Shown: positions 15,436-24,562, counted from the stretch's first letter. The stretch: 58,572 nucleotides of DNA from Polyangiaceae bacterium (GCA_025937835.1 JAICQO010000034.1:1-58572), one strand, 5' to 3'. The notes: generated from the sequence alone by a model not told the origin. Translations and numbers: made by a program.

Positions 15436-16578
15436 ATGCTCGACGCCTACCTCCAGTGGCAACTCGACGCCCTCAAGTCGCGGAGCCTCTACCGGGACCC
15501 GGACGACGCCTTCGCTCGTAGAGAGGTGGCGGCTGCGGCTGACGCCCAGGGCGACCGGTTCATCGATGCTTCGTCGAACGACTACCTGGGCCTCGCGGGC
15601 GCGTCCGTTTCACGTGAAACAGGGGCCGCGGGCGCTGGGGCGTCGCGACTAGTCCAGGGGACGCGGGCCGAGCACGTGGCCCTCGAAGCCGAGCTCGCGA
15701 GCTGGGTGGGGCTCTCCTCGGCGCTGCTCTTTACCAGCGCCTACGCCGCGAACGTTGGAACCATGAGCGCGCTCGGCGGCGACGACGCCGTGATGATCTC
15801 CGACGAGCTCAACCACGCCTCCATCATCGATGGCTGTCGCCTGGCGCGTGCCCAGGTGCTGGTGACGCCGCACCTCGACCTGGCTGCGATCGACAGCGCG
15901 CTGAGCGCGGCCCGCTCCACGCCCTTGCGCTGGGTGATCACCGAGTCGTACTTCAGCATGGACGGGGACGGCCCGAACCTCACGGCACTTCGCGCCCTGT
16001 GCGATCGCCACCGCGCCTTCCTGGTCGTGGACGAGGCGCACGGCCTGGGCGTGTTCGGGGCAGGCGGCGCCGGACGTTGCGCAGAGCTCGGCGTTCGCCC
16101 CGACGTACTGATCGGCGGGCTCGGCAAGGCCGTCGGATCGCAAGGTGGGTTCGTGGCGGGCTCCGCAGCGCTCCGGGCGTTCCTCTGGAACCGCGCCCGC
16201 ACCTTCGTGTTCTCGACCGCGCCCTCACCCTCGCTCTGCCGAGAGGCGCGCGCGCAGGTCGCCGCGGCCCGCGCCGCCGACCCCGCCCGCGAGCGACTGC
16301 ACGCGAACGTCGCCGCCTTCCGCGGGGCATTGAGCGAGCTCGGGGTTACGGTTGGCGAAGGCTCGTTCGGTCCGATCGTGCCGGTCTGGATCGGCGATGG
16401 CCAGCGGGCGCTCGAGGCCGCGCAGCGGCTCCGAGCGCGCGGGGTGCTCGCGCAGCCGATCCGCCCGCCCTCGGTGCCGCCGGGGACGGCGCGCTTGCGG
16501 CTGACCGTCACGGCCGAGCTCGAGCTCGACGACGTGAAGCGGCTCGCCGAGCGGGTCGCCGAAGCCACGCTCACGTGA
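15436..16578 (+). CDS. bioF: 8-amino-7-oxononanoate synthase BioF
   Basis: 380 aa, PLP-dependent alpha-oxoamine synthase that condenses pimeloyl thioester with alanine in biotin synthesis. Motifs: SNDYLGLAG near residue 45, GASRLVQGT, the substrate His in DELNHASIIDG, VVDEAHGLGVFG, and the PLP lysine in GGLGKAVGSQGG. The ATG at 15436 begins the conserved region; the frame upstream has no homology. The region between SNDYLGLA and GAGASRLV is about nine residues shorter than I expect for the family. Precisely there the DNA carries a parS site translated as VSRET. bioD follows 28 bp downstream, so the two form a biotin operon; bioA and bioB are not here. Confidence 0.94.
   Translation: MLDAYLQWQLDALKSRSLYRDPDDAFARREVAAAADAQGDRFIDASSNDYLGLAGASVSRETGAAGAGASRLVQGTRAEHVALEAELASWVGLSSALLFTSAYAANVGTMSALGGDDAVMISDELNHASIIDGCRLARAQVLVTPHLDLAAIDSALSAARSTPLRWVITESYFSMDGDGPNLTALRALCDRHRAFLVVDEAHGLGVFGAGGAGRCAELGVRPDVLIGGLGKAVGSQGGFVAGSAALRAFLWNRARTFVFSTAPSPSLCREARAQVAAARAADPARERLHANVAAFRGALSELGVTVGEGSFGPIVPVWIGDGQRALEAAQRLRARGVLAQPIRPPSVPPGTARLRLTVTAELELDDVKRLAERVAEATLT
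15606..15621. other. parS centromere-like site 2 (inside bioF)
   Basis: The same 16 bases as site 1, CGTTTCACGTGAAACA, 478 bp further on and in the same register. It lies inside bioF and is translated as Val-Ser-Arg-Glu-Thr. A chance match of a 14-bp perfect palindrome twice within 500 bp is very unlikely. Finding two identical copies strongly supports real ParB binding sites. Confidence 0.85.
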
Positions 16579-16606
16579 CACAGCTCGGGAAGGAGCAGCA
16601 CCCTCG

Positions 16607-17290
16607 ATGCGCCGGATCGTGATCCTCGGAACCGGAACCGGGGTCGGCAAGACCCACGTGAGCGTTGCGCTCGGCCGCGCGCTTTCGGCTCGCTCGGCGG
16701 CGACGGGTTCGCCGCGCCGCTTTGCCTTGTTGAAGCCGATCGAAAGTGGGTTCAGCCCGGACGCGCCCAGCGACGCGTCCCGGCTGGCAGCAGAAAGTCA
16801 AGCAATTTCGCTACCTTCGCAGCATCCACGCTATGCGCTGGCAGAGCCAATCTCGCCGCACTTGGCGGCGCGCCGGGCGGGGATTTGCATCGACATTCCG
16901 AGCCTTCAGTCCTGGCTCGCTGAGTGGGAGCGGGAGCAGCAGGCCGATGCCGGAGACCTCGCGGTGATCGAGACCGCCGGCGGAGTCTTCACTCCTCTGA
17001 GTGAGACGAGCACGAACTTCGACCTGGCTCGCGCGCTCGAACCGGCGCGTTGGGTGCTGGTGGCGCCCGATGCGCTCGGCGTGCTGCACGAGCTCACCGC
17101 GACGCTGACGGCGCTCGCGGCGCGCGGGCGCTCCCCCGACTTCGTCGCGCTGTCGGCTGCGCGCGAACCGGACGCGAGCACGGGCAGCAACGCCGCCGAG
17201 CTGCGCCGCCTCGGGATCGCGGATCCCGCCGCGGTGCTCGGCCGCGACGCAAACGACCTCGCTCGGTTACTCGAGCGACTGCTCGCGTGA
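16607..17290 (+). CDS. bioD: Dethiobiotin synthetase BioD
   Basis: 227 aa. The P-loop GTGTGVGKTHVS begins at residue 8 and is the BioD form of Walker A. The catalytic lysine region is FALLKPIESG, and the gamma-phosphate/carbamate region is VIETAGGVFTPLSE. The enzyme closes the ureido ring of dethiobiotin from 7,8-diaminopelargonate, CO2 and ATP. It directly follows bioF on the same strand. A loop (KQ-type insertions around residues 70-80) is slightly unusual, but nothing essential is missing. Confidence 0.93.
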   Translation: MRRIVILGTGTGVGKTHVSVALGRALSARSAATGSPRRFALLKPIESGFSPDAPSDASRLAAESQAISLPSQHPRYALAEPISPHLAARRAGICIDIPSLQSWLAEWEREQQADAGDLAVIETAGGVFTPLSETSTNFDLARALEPARWVLVAPDALGVLHELTATLTALAARGRSPDFVALSAAREPDASTGSNAAELRRLGIADPAAVLGRDANDLARLLERLLA

Positions 17291-17299
17291 AAGCGCTCC

Positions 17300-17959
17300 T
17301 CAGGTCGCGATGCGTCCGCCGTCGATGCGCACGCGCCGCGCGCCGAGCCGCTCCGCGACGCCCTCACCGTGGCTGACCACGATGATCAAGCTCCCGCGAT
17401 CGCGCTCGTCCCGGAGCACCTGCTCCAATAGGCCCGCGCTCTTCTGATCGAGCCCGGTCCAGGGCTCGTCGAGCAGCAGGACGCTCGGCGAGTGCACGAG
17501 CGCGCGAGCCAGCGCCACGCGCTGCTTCTGCCCGCGCGACAGAGTGCCGACGGGCCGCTCCGCGAGGTGAGCGATGTCCACGCGCGCCGCGACGTCGCCC
17601 CACAGGCTGCGCTGGCCGAGGCCGTGCAGGCGAGCCGCCAGCAGTACGTTCTCCCTCGCGCCGAGCTCCCGGTAGCAGTGCGAGTCGTGCGCGACCCAGC
17701 CGAGGTGCCGCCGCACTTCCTCCGGCTCGTCGCCGACCGGGTCGTACCAGACGCTCCCCGAGTTCGGGCGGATCACGGTGCCGACCACCGCGAGCAGGGT
17801 GCTCTTGCCGGCGCCGTTCGGCCCCTCGAGTAGGGAGATCGTCCCAGCGTCGAAGCCGACGTTCACTCCGCGGAGCGCCAGGGTCGCGCCGAACGCGCGA
17901 GTCACACCGCGCACCTCGATTCGCTGGATGCGCTGGGCCGGCCGCGGGCTGCCGCTCAT
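17300..17959 (-). CDS. ABC transporter ATP-binding protein, CcmA-like
   Basis: 219 aa single nucleotide-binding domain. Walker A is GPNGAGKST, the signature motif LSRGQKQR, and Walker B VLLLDEPWTGLD, with the switch His in VVSHGEG. Size, the variant LSRGQ signature and the N-terminal VTRAFGATLALRGVNV match CcmA, the ATPase of the CcmABCD heme/holo-CcmE release complex in cytochrome c maturation. No CcmB or CcmC permease is adjacent in the window, so assignment to CcmA rather than another short ABC ATPase is provisional. It is convergent with bioD, leaving a 9-bp gap. The roughly 300 bp to the divergent moxR start show no gene. Confidence 0.85.
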   Translation of the reverse strand: MSGSPRPAQRIQRIEVRGVTRAFGATLALRGVNVGFDAGTISLLEGPNGAGKSTLLAVVGTVIRPNSGSVWYDPVGDEPEEVRRHLGWVAHDSHCYRELGARENVLLAARLHGLGQRSLWGDVAARVDIAHLAERPVGTLSRGQKQRVALARALVHSPSVLLLDEPWTGLDQKSAGLLEQVLRDERDRGSLIIVVSHGEGVAERLGARRVRIDGGRIAT

Positions 17960-18257
17960 GCTCGGCCCCCGTGGAGTATTCGGGAAGAGAAAGTGTCCAA
18001 AATCGCCTCGGCTCGAGTTGGCCCACTCGAAGTGGCCCGCCGTTCAAGGCGCCTGAGCCTAGCTCAGCGCCCCCGAAAACGCTGGAGCTGCGGCGGGTTC
18101 TCGCGAGTGCGTTCAATCGGCCCGAGAGCCCCACGGCTTCGCGTTTGCCCATGGGCGACAGCGAGACCGCGTGTAGGAGAAATGGCGCCAGAAAAACCGC
18201 AAAACGCGGGGTTGATGTTGGTTCTTGAGAGAATCCCGCCCGGACTTCGATGCTACG

Positions 18258-19232
18258 ATGCCCGAGATGACCTCTTCGGCCCTGGCTCTCGAGCCGCAGA
18301 GCAGCGAGCAGCTGATTGCGTTGCGGCGTGCCGTCGAACTGGCGTTGGAGGGGAAGTCGGAAGTCGTGGAGCTCGCGCTGGTCGCGCTGCTCGCACGAGG
18401 TCACGTCCTGATCGAGGACGTGCCTGGCGTCGGTAAGACGACGCTCGCCCGAGCGCTCGCCCGCGCCGTCGGCGGTCAGCTTCGTCGCGTGCAGTTCACG
18501 AGCGATCTGTTGCCGAGCGACGTGCTCGGAGTGAGCGTCTTCGATCAGCGCCGCGCCGAGTTCGTGCTGCGTCACGGACCGATCTTCGCGAACGTGCTGC
18601 TCGCGGACGAGATCAACCGCGCGAGCCCGCGCACGCAGTCTGCGTTGCTCGAGGCCATGAGCGAAGGCCGCGTCTCGCTCGACGGTAAGACCGTCGATCT
18701 GCCGCAGCCGTTCCTGGTGATCGCCACCCAGAACCCGCAAGATTTCGCGGGCACGTTCCCCCTGCCGGAGTCGCAGCTCGACCGTTTCATGATGCGGCTC
18801 CGGATCGGCTATCCGCCGCCGCAGGTCGAGATGCGCCTGTTGCTCGAGCCCGAGACGGATCGCGTGGAGAATGTCCCGGTCGTGCTCGATCCGAACACGC
18901 TCGTGTCGCTCGAGCGCGAGGTCGAGCTCGTGACCTTCGACGGCGCGCTCGCGACCTACTTGCAGGCTCTCATCACCGCGACCCGGTCGAGCCCGGCGTT
19001 GTCGCTCGGTGCCTCCACGCGCGCAGGCATGAACCTGTCGCGCGCAGCCCGAGCCCGCGCGCTCTTGAACGGTCGCAGCTACTGCACCCCCGACGACATC
19101 CACGCGCTGGCCGTGCCGGTGCTCGCACACCGCGTCCGCCTCTCTTCCCACGCCGAGGGCTACACGCCGTCGCGTGACGAAGCCGAGACGGCGCTGCGCG
19201 AGATCGTCGCTCGCGTGCCCGTTCCGCTCTGA
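18258..19232 (+). CDS. MoxR-family AAA ATPase
   Basis: 324 aa. Walker A is GVGKTTLA, Walker B and its extension LLADEINRASPRTQSALLEAMSE, and sensor 1 ATQNP, the standard MoxR set. MoxR ATPases are chaperone-like and usually act with von Willebrand A domain proteins. It is the first gene of a three-gene unit with DUF58 and transglutaminase proteins (6-bp gap, then ATGA overlap). ATG 18258 and 18267 are both possible starts; 18258 is listed. No vWA protein gene is seen in this cluster. Confidence 0.93.
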   Translation: MPEMTSSALALEPQSSEQLIALRRAVELALEGKSEVVELALVALLARGHVLIEDVPGVGKTTLARALARAVGGQLRRVQFTSDLLPSDVLGVSVFDQRRAEFVLRHGPIFANVLLADEINRASPRTQSALLEAMSEGRVSLDGKTVDLPQPFLVIATQNPQDFAGTFPLPESQLDRFMMRLRIGYPPPQVEMRLLLEPETDRVENVPVVLDPNTLVSLEREVELVTFDGALATYLQALITATRSSPALSLGASTRAGMNLSRAARARALLNGRSYCTPDDIHALAVPVLAHRVRLSSHAEGYTPSRDEAETALREIVARVPVPL

Positions 19233-19238
19233 GGCGCG

Positions 19239-20300
19239 GTGTCGGGGCGGCTCGAGACGCAAACTCCCGAGGGCCGCGCGCGCTCCGAAAGAGCGCACGG
19301 GCGCGCCGGCTTTTTGGCGCGCGTCCTCGCACGCTGGAAGCCGCCGCGCCGGCTCAAGCTCACGCGCGAGGGCAAGTACTTCATCGGTGTGACGTTCGGC
19401 GTCGGCTTCGCGGCGATCAACACCGGCAACAACCTGCTCTACCTGTTGCTGGGCATGCTGCTGTCGCTGATCATCGTCTCGGGTGTGTTGAGCGAGCTCA
19501 GCTTGCGAAAGCTGACCGTGACGCGCCGCCTGCCCCCACGCGCGCAGGTGGGCCGGCCGCACCTGGTGGAGATCGAGGTCTTCAACCACAAGAAGAACGC
19601 GCCCTCGTACGCGATCGAGATCGAGGATCTGCGCGCGGGTCAGCCCGCGGACAAGCGCTGCTTCTTCCTCAAGATCAGTCCGCAGTCGGCGCAGGTCGCC
19701 GCCTACCGCCGGACGCCGGCGCGCCGCGGCCGCGACCGGCACGTGGGCTTCCGCCTCGCGACCCGCTTCCCCTTTGGTTTGTTCGAGAAATCTCGCGAAG
19801 TGACGGCAGAGGGGGACCTCATCATCTACCCCGCGGTCGATCCCGTGGTGCTGCCGGCCGAGCCGAGCGGTGATCGCACGGGCGGCACGGCCAGCATCGG
19901 CCGCGGCACGGGTGACGAGGTGCTCGGCGTGCGCCCGATGCGCGAGGGCGATGACCCGCGCGACATCTACTGGCGCAAGAGCACGCATCACATGGTGCTG
20001 CGCGAGCGTGGCCGCGAGACGCGCCGCGACGTCAGGTACCAGATCGAGTCGACGCACAGCGGCGAGGCGCCGACAGAAGAGTGGTGCGCGCGCTTCGAGC
20101 GGCGGATCCGCGAGACCGCTTCGCGCGCGGTCGCTCATTTGAAGCGCGGCGATGCCGTGACGCTCACCACCACCGCGGGCGAACGCGCCCGCTCGACGGG
20201 CGCGCTCGGCGCAGACCCCTTGCTGCGCTTCCTCGCGCTCCTGGAGTCGCGGCCGGAAGCCACGAAACCCGCAGAAAAGAAGCTGCCGCGCGCGTCATGA
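19239..20300 (+). CDS. DUF58 domain membrane-anchored protein
   Basis: 353 aa. After a basic N-terminus, two adjacent hydrophobic helices (about residues 45-90, including NNLLYLLLGMLLSLIIVSGVL) anchor the protein. A beta-rich region follows and then the DUF58 core with EVLGVRPMREGDDPRDIYWRKS. DUF58 proteins normally lie next to MoxR and transglutaminase-like genes, as here, and are thought to be part of an envelope-associated complex of unclear function. The stop overlaps the next start by 4 bp (ATGA). Confidence 0.92.
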   Translation: MSGRLETQTPEGRARSERAHGRAGFLARVLARWKPPRRLKLTREGKYFIGVTFGVGFAAINTGNNLLYLLLGMLLSLIIVSGVLSELSLRKLTVTRRLPPRAQVGRPHLVEIEVFNHKKNAPSYAIEIEDLRAGQPADKRCFFLKISPQSAQVAAYRRTPARRGRDRHVGFRLATRFPFGLFEKSREVTAEGDLIIYPAVDPVVLPAEPSGDRTGGTASIGRGTGDEVLGVRPMREGDDPRDIYWRKSTHHMVLRERGRETRRDVRYQIESTHSGEAPTEEWCARFERRIRETASRAVAHLKRGDAVTLTTTAGERARSTGALGADPLLRFLALLESRPEATKPAEKKLPRAS

Positions 20301-22450
20301 GGTTCGGGCTCGTTCATCGGATCATGACCGACGCGCTGGCGGCGCTCGGCTTGCTCGCGCTCGTCACGAGCGGAGAGCTCGACCGCTGGATCGCGGGCGG
20401 CGTGTTGCTCGGTCTGTGCCTGGCCCTGCTCGTACCCGAGAGCTGGCACGACCGGCCGTTCTTGCGCCGCGTCGGCGTGGTCGGCCCGCTGGGTCTGCTG
20501 GGTCTGCAGATCGGGCGGCTCGCGAGCGGCGCCGAGTTGTTGCCGGTCGCAGTCGAGTTTGCCGCAGGGCTGCAGGTGGTGCGCCTGGCCACGCGGCGCG
20601 GTGCCGCCCACGACCAGCAAGTGATCGTGCTGGCGCTGATGCACCTGATCGCCGGCACCGTGCTCGGCGGGGGCCTGGCCTACGGCCTGTGTTTCGTGGG
20701 GTTCCTGATCGTGGCGCCGGGCGCGCTCGTGCTGAGCCACCTGCGGCGCGAGGTCGAGGGCAACTACCGCCAGGGCGCGCGAGACCGCACCGGGCTGCCG
20801 GTGGACGTGCCGCGCATCTTGCGCTCGCGGCGCGTGATCGGGCGTTCGTTCCTGCTCTTCACGTGCTCGCTGTCGGTGCCGATCTTCGTCTTCACCGCAG
20901 CGCTGTTCGTGCTGTTCCCACGGGTCGGCTTGTCGTTCTTGCTGCTGAACCACGTGCGGCCCGAGCGCATGGTCGGCTTTTCGGATCGGGTCGATCTCGG
21001 CGGCGTCGGTAAGCTGCGCACCGATCCGACGGTGGTGCTGCGCGTCAGCATCCCCGATTTGCCGCCCGAGCCGCCGCCGCGCCTGGCGCTGTACCTGAAG
21101 GGCACGGCGTTCGACCGCTACGACGGCCGCACCTGGTCGCGGAGCCGCCCCTTCGACCGCGCGCGCGCCGAGCGACGCGGAAAATCCGTACGTTTGCAGC
21201 GATTTCCGGACCCGGTGCGCGACCGGAAGCTGATCGTCGACCTCGAGCCGATCGAGCCGCGCGTGGTGTTCCTACCCGCCGACGCGGTGGCCCTGACGCT
21301 GGTTGCGCCCACCAACGCGCTACTCGGCCAAGTGCCCGAGCTCGAGCTCGGCGCCGAAGGCAGCCTCTACTATCACACGCCCGACGAGCGCGGCCTGCGC
21401 TACGAGGTTTCGCTCGCCGGCCCGGACGACGCGCTGCGCGGCGAGCTCGAGCTCCCCGATCGCAACCGTTACCTCGGGCTGCCGCCGAATCTGCCCGCGC
21501 GCGTCCGGGAGCTCGGCAAGCTGTGGACCGCGGGCGTCCAGGACCCGCTGACACAAGCGCGCTTGGTCGAAACGCGCCTTCGCAAAGACTACCGCTACGA
21601 TCTGGAGTCGCCGTCGGGGGCTTCGGAAAACCCGCTCGATCACTTCTTGTTCGTCTCGAAGCGCGGTCACTGCGAGTTCTATTCGACGGCAATGGCGGTG
21701 ATCCTGCGCTCGATCAACGTGCCGACCCGCAACGTGACCGGCTTCATCGGCGGTACCTACAACCGTTTTGCGGGCACCTATGCCGTGCGGCAGGGCGACG
21801 CGCACTCCTGGGTCGAGGCCTACGTCGACGGGCTCGGGTGGACGCGCTTCGACCCGACTCCGCCGGCGAGCTCGGCGCCGCGCAGCGAGATTCACGGCTT
21901 GTTCGCGACCGTGCGCGACATCGTGGAGGCCATGAGCCAGCGCTGGGACCACCACGTCGTCGGCTACGACTTGAAGCAGCAGCTCGGTCTCGCACGCACG
22001 ATGCGCGAGCACTACCGCGCGCTGTTTCCCGAGGGCGGCGTGGTACGGCGCACGTTCGATCAGCCGCGGCACGTGCTCCTGGTCCTTGCGGTGGCCGGCG
22101 GGGTGATCGCCGCCGTCGTCGTGTTCCGGCGGCGCCGCCGCCCGCGGGGCCCCGAGCTGCAGCCCAGCGAGCGCGAGCTCGTGGCTCGCCGGATCACGGA
22201 GCTCTATCGCAGCCTCGACCAGGTCATGACCTTGCGCGGCGCTGCGCGCCCCACCGGCACACCGCCGTACACGCACGCGCGAGCGCTCGTGGCTCTGGGA
22301 CACCCGATAGCCGCCGAGGTGATGGCGCTGACGGAGCAGTACCAGAGCGTTCGCTTCGGCGGCGCGCCGCTCAGCGAGGAAGCTCGCAAGGAGTTTCAGG
22401 AGCGCGTGCGCGCGCTGCAGCGTGCTCCGGAGACGGCAAAAGCCGCTTAG
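20297..22450 (+). CDS. TgpA-like membrane transglutaminase (DUF3488-transglutaminase core)
   Basis: 717 aa. The N-terminal half has about six membrane helices, followed by a large periplasmic region. The transglutaminase/protease catalytic triad is visible: Cys459 in KRGHCEFYS, His503 in GDAHSWVEAY and Asp519 in FDPTPP. A single helix (about residues 590-612) precedes a basic cytoplasmic tail with a DUF4129-like end. TgpA-type proteins are periplasmic and linked to envelope integrity. It is translationally coupled to the DUF58 gene and converges on the next gene with a 3-bp gap. Confidence 0.92.
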   Translation: MRFGLVHRIMTDALAALGLLALVTSGELDRWIAGGVLLGLCLALLVPESWHDRPFLRRVGVVGPLGLLGLQIGRLASGAELLPVAVEFAAGLQVVRLATRRGAAHDQQVIVLALMHLIAGTVLGGGLAYGLCFVGFLIVAPGALVLSHLRREVEGNYRQGARDRTGLPVDVPRILRSRRVIGRSFLLFTCSLSVPIFVFTAALFVLFPRVGLSFLLLNHVRPERMVGFSDRVDLGGVGKLRTDPTVVLRVSIPDLPPEPPPRLALYLKGTAFDRYDGRTWSRSRPFDRARAERRGKSVRLQRFPDPVRDRKLIVDLEPIEPRVVFLPADAVALTLVAPTNALLGQVPELELGAEGSLYYHTPDERGLRYEVSLAGPDDALRGELELPDRNRYLGLPPNLPARVRELGKLWTAGVQDPLTQARLVETRLRKDYRYDLESPSGASENPLDHFLFVSKRGHCEFYSTAMAVILRSINVPTRNVTGFIGGTYNRFAGTYAVRQGDAHSWVEAYVDGLGWTRFDPTPPASSAPRSEIHGLFATVRDIVEAMSQRWDHHVVGYDLKQQLGLARTMREHYRALFPEGGVVRRTFDQPRHVLLVLAVAGGVIAAVVVFRRRRRPRGPELQPSERELVARRITELYRSLDQVMTLRGAARPTGTPPYTHARALVALGHPIAAEVMALTEQYQSVRFGGAPLSEEARKEFQERVRALQRAPETAKAA

Positions 22451-22453
22451 TTT

Positions 22454-22960
22454 TCAGCCGATCCGGCGGGACAGAACCACCTCGGCGCGGCCAGCGCCGG
22501 ACTCCGAGTGCGCTTCGGCCACGCCCAGATACGCGCCCGACTTCGGCCGCGCGCGCAGCGCGTCGTAGTCGAGGTTTGCGCTGCCGCGCTCGAGCCAGGC
22601 CACGATTACCTGCTCGTTCGCGGCGGAGTGCTCGAGATCGACCACGTCGATGCCGATGCCGCGCGCGAGCTCGGCCGCGGTGACGGCTCGCTGCGTGGAC
22701 GCGAGCGGCCGTGCCCGGGAAGTGGGCACGCCGTCGATCACGCTGCCAGGCGCGTAGGACTGCACGATCAGGCGGTACTCGCCGGGCGAGCTCTGTACCT
22801 TGGCAAGCTCGCGCGGATTGGCCGAGACCTGTGCGCGCACGAGCTGCGGAGCGGCGACGCCGAGGGCCGTCGCGGCCACGAGCGTGACCCACGACGCGGC
22901 GACGGAAGCCGCGACCAACGGGTTCTTGGAACCAGGCGTCTTTTTGGTCTTCGCGTTCAT
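22454..22960 (-). CDS. Secreted or membrane-anchored hypothetical protein
   Basis: 168 aa. A Lys-rich start is followed by one hydrophobic helix (residues about 14-40, AASWVTLVAATALGVAAP), giving a signal anchor or cleavable signal. The rest is a small periplasmic domain with NPRELAKVQSSPGEYRLIVQSY and VIVAWLERGSANLDYDALRARP. I do not recognise it. A GAGGCG ribosome binding sequence lies just upstream of the ATG. It probably stands alone: the 168-bp region to 23129 separates it from the metallopeptidase-like gene. Confidence 0.6.
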   Translation of the reverse strand: MNAKTKKTPGSKNPLVAASVAASWVTLVAATALGVAAPQLVRAQVSANPRELAKVQSSPGEYRLIVQSYAPGSVIDGVPTSRARPLASTQRAVTAAELARGIGIDVVDLEHSAANEQVIVAWLERGSANLDYDALRARPKSGAYLGVAEAHSESGAGRAEVVLSRRIG

Positions 22961-23128
22961 CGATCGCCTCGCTGAGTTCGTCGGGGGGCGGCCATCGGTT
23001 ACCTCGGGCCGCGCAGTTCAACTCAAAGCAAGGCACGTGCCATGCTTATTCCCGCGCACGCCGCGTCGGGGGCTCAGCTCAGAAGCGCCTCGCTCGCGCT
23101 TCCGAGGTGCGGGGTCAGGCGCCGGGAA

Positions 23129-24562
23129 TTATTGAGACTTAGTCGACTTGTCCGGACGACCGCTCTGCCTGGCGAGCGTGTCCGCCCACGCCAGCGCGTC
23201 CGGACACTTGTCCGCAGACGCGTCCGCGATCCGTCCACGCCGGTAGGGTCCGAGCGTCACACCCAGGTGCGTGCCGTGGCGCACGATGGCAAACGGGCCG
23301 CGCGCCGGGCGGGCCTTGCAGAAGCGTCCGCCCCCCACGGCCTTCTCCGCCGTGGCGCCGTCCACGGTCGGGCGCAGCTTCGGCGAACTCTTGCCGAGCT
23401 CGTCGCGCAGCGCGCCGCGAGCCATCGACACCTGCGCGCGGCGCGCGGCGTCCTCGTCGTCAAACTCGAGGTGCCAGAACACGGTGGTGCCCGCGGAGCT
23501 CTCGGCGATCGCGATCCGGTCGCCGCCCCAGCCCGTGGCGGCGTTCGCGGCCGCAGACGCCGGCCCCCACTCTTCGAACAACAGCTTCAGACCCTGCTCG
23601 CCCATCACGTCGCGAAAGCTCGGTGCGCCGAACCCGCTCGGGATCGAAAGCGGCGGGACCGGTCGCACGGGCTCGCGCGACAGATACTTCTCGGGGTGAA
23701 GGATCTGCTCCGTCGAGCTCGGCCGCTGCCGCCAGACCTCGTTCACGGCTCCCCAACCCCCGCGCTTGCGGATCTCGCTCACGAAGCGCAAACCGTCGGC
23801 GTAGGGCGAGACCATCGCGCGTACCAGAAAGCCCGGCACCTCGTCGAGCTTCGGGCTCGCCTGCATCAGGAGCGCGTCCATCTGCAGCAATTCAGGCGGA
23901 AAATCGCCAGGGCCGAGCCCGGCGGCCGCGCGCGCGACGTCGAGCATCGCGAGCGTCGCATCGCCTTCGGCGAGCGCCTGGAGAGCCGTCTGCCGATCGG
24001 ACTCTTCAGGCTTCCAATCGAGCTCGCCGGCCAGATCGTAGTGCTGGTCCTGAAGGGCGTGGACCAGCTCGTGATACAGAGTGAGCGCCTGCTCGTCCTT
24101 CGACAGATCGGACGCGAGCACCATGCGATCCTCGTCTGGATCGTAGAAGCCCGCGAGCTGCGCGCCGTACATCTGGGTGAGCGCGCTCCTCAGATCGAAG
24201 TCGGCGCTCACGATGTCGAAGGCATAGAGCAGCTCGGTGTTCCCGGCGATCAGCGCATCGGGCGCCTCGTCTTTCAGCGTGCGCTCGACTTCGAGGTGTA
24301 GCTGCTCGCGATTCAGCAAAAACCCAGGGACTTTCGCCTTCACGTCGAGCTTTCGCACGCGCGAGACGAGCTCGAGCGCGGCGGCGACTTCGGCGTCGGC
24401 GCGCCGGACGTGGGAAGCCGATCCGCCGGGGGCAGGCGGCGTCGCCGTCGCGCTCGGGTCAGTGCGGGGAGCGTTTGCCTCCTTCGAGCTCGGGCCGCAA
24501 CCCGCGAACACGGAGCAGCCGAGCAACGTTGCAGCGATGGCCGTGCCGCGCGCCCGGGTCAC
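23129..24562 (-). CDS. Lipoprotein with HExxH zinc-metallopeptidase motif
   Basis: 477 aa. The GTG at 24562 gives a lipoprotein signal ending FAGC, with Cys at residue 22, followed by a Pro/Ala/Thr linker. The metallopeptidase helix HELVH is at residues 164-168 (ALTLYHELVHALQDQHYD), and a plausible third ligand Glu is in ALAEGDATL (residue 199). The motif order resembles gluzincin-type proteins, although I cannot name the family and proteolytic activity is unproven. It would sit in the periplasm. Its start overlaps the rpe stop (GTGA), so it is expressed with a sugar-phosphate enzyme, an unexpected partner. Confidence 0.8.
   Translation of the reverse strand: MTRARGTAIAATLLGCSVFAGCGPSSKEANAPRTDPSATATPPAPGGSASHVRRADAEVAAALELVSRVRKLDVKAKVPGFLLNREQLHLEVERTLKDEAPDALIAGNTELLYAFDIVSADFDLRSALTQMYGAQLAGFYDPDEDRMVLASDLSKDEQALTLYHELVHALQDQHYDLAGELDWKPEESDRQTALQALAEGDATLAMLDVARAAAGLGPGDFPPELLQMDALLMQASPKLDEVPGFLVRAMVSPYADGLRFVSEIRKRGGWGAVNEVWRQRPSSTEQILHPEKYLSREPVRPVPPLSIPSGFGAPSFRDVMGEQGLKLLFEEWGPASAAANAATGWGGDRIAIAESSAGTTVFWHLEFDDEDAARRAQVSMARGALRDELGKSSPKLRPTVDGATAEKAVGGGRFCKARPARGPFAIVRHGTHLGVTLGPYRRGRIADASADKCPDALAWADTLARQSGRPDKSTKSQ

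Noticed and set aside
17364-20138. Open reading frame of 924 codons on the minus strand
   Set aside because: It is antisense to moxR and the DUF58 gene and overlaps the CcmA-like gene in another frame. Its translation is rich in Arg, His and Ala without domains. High GC creates such frames.
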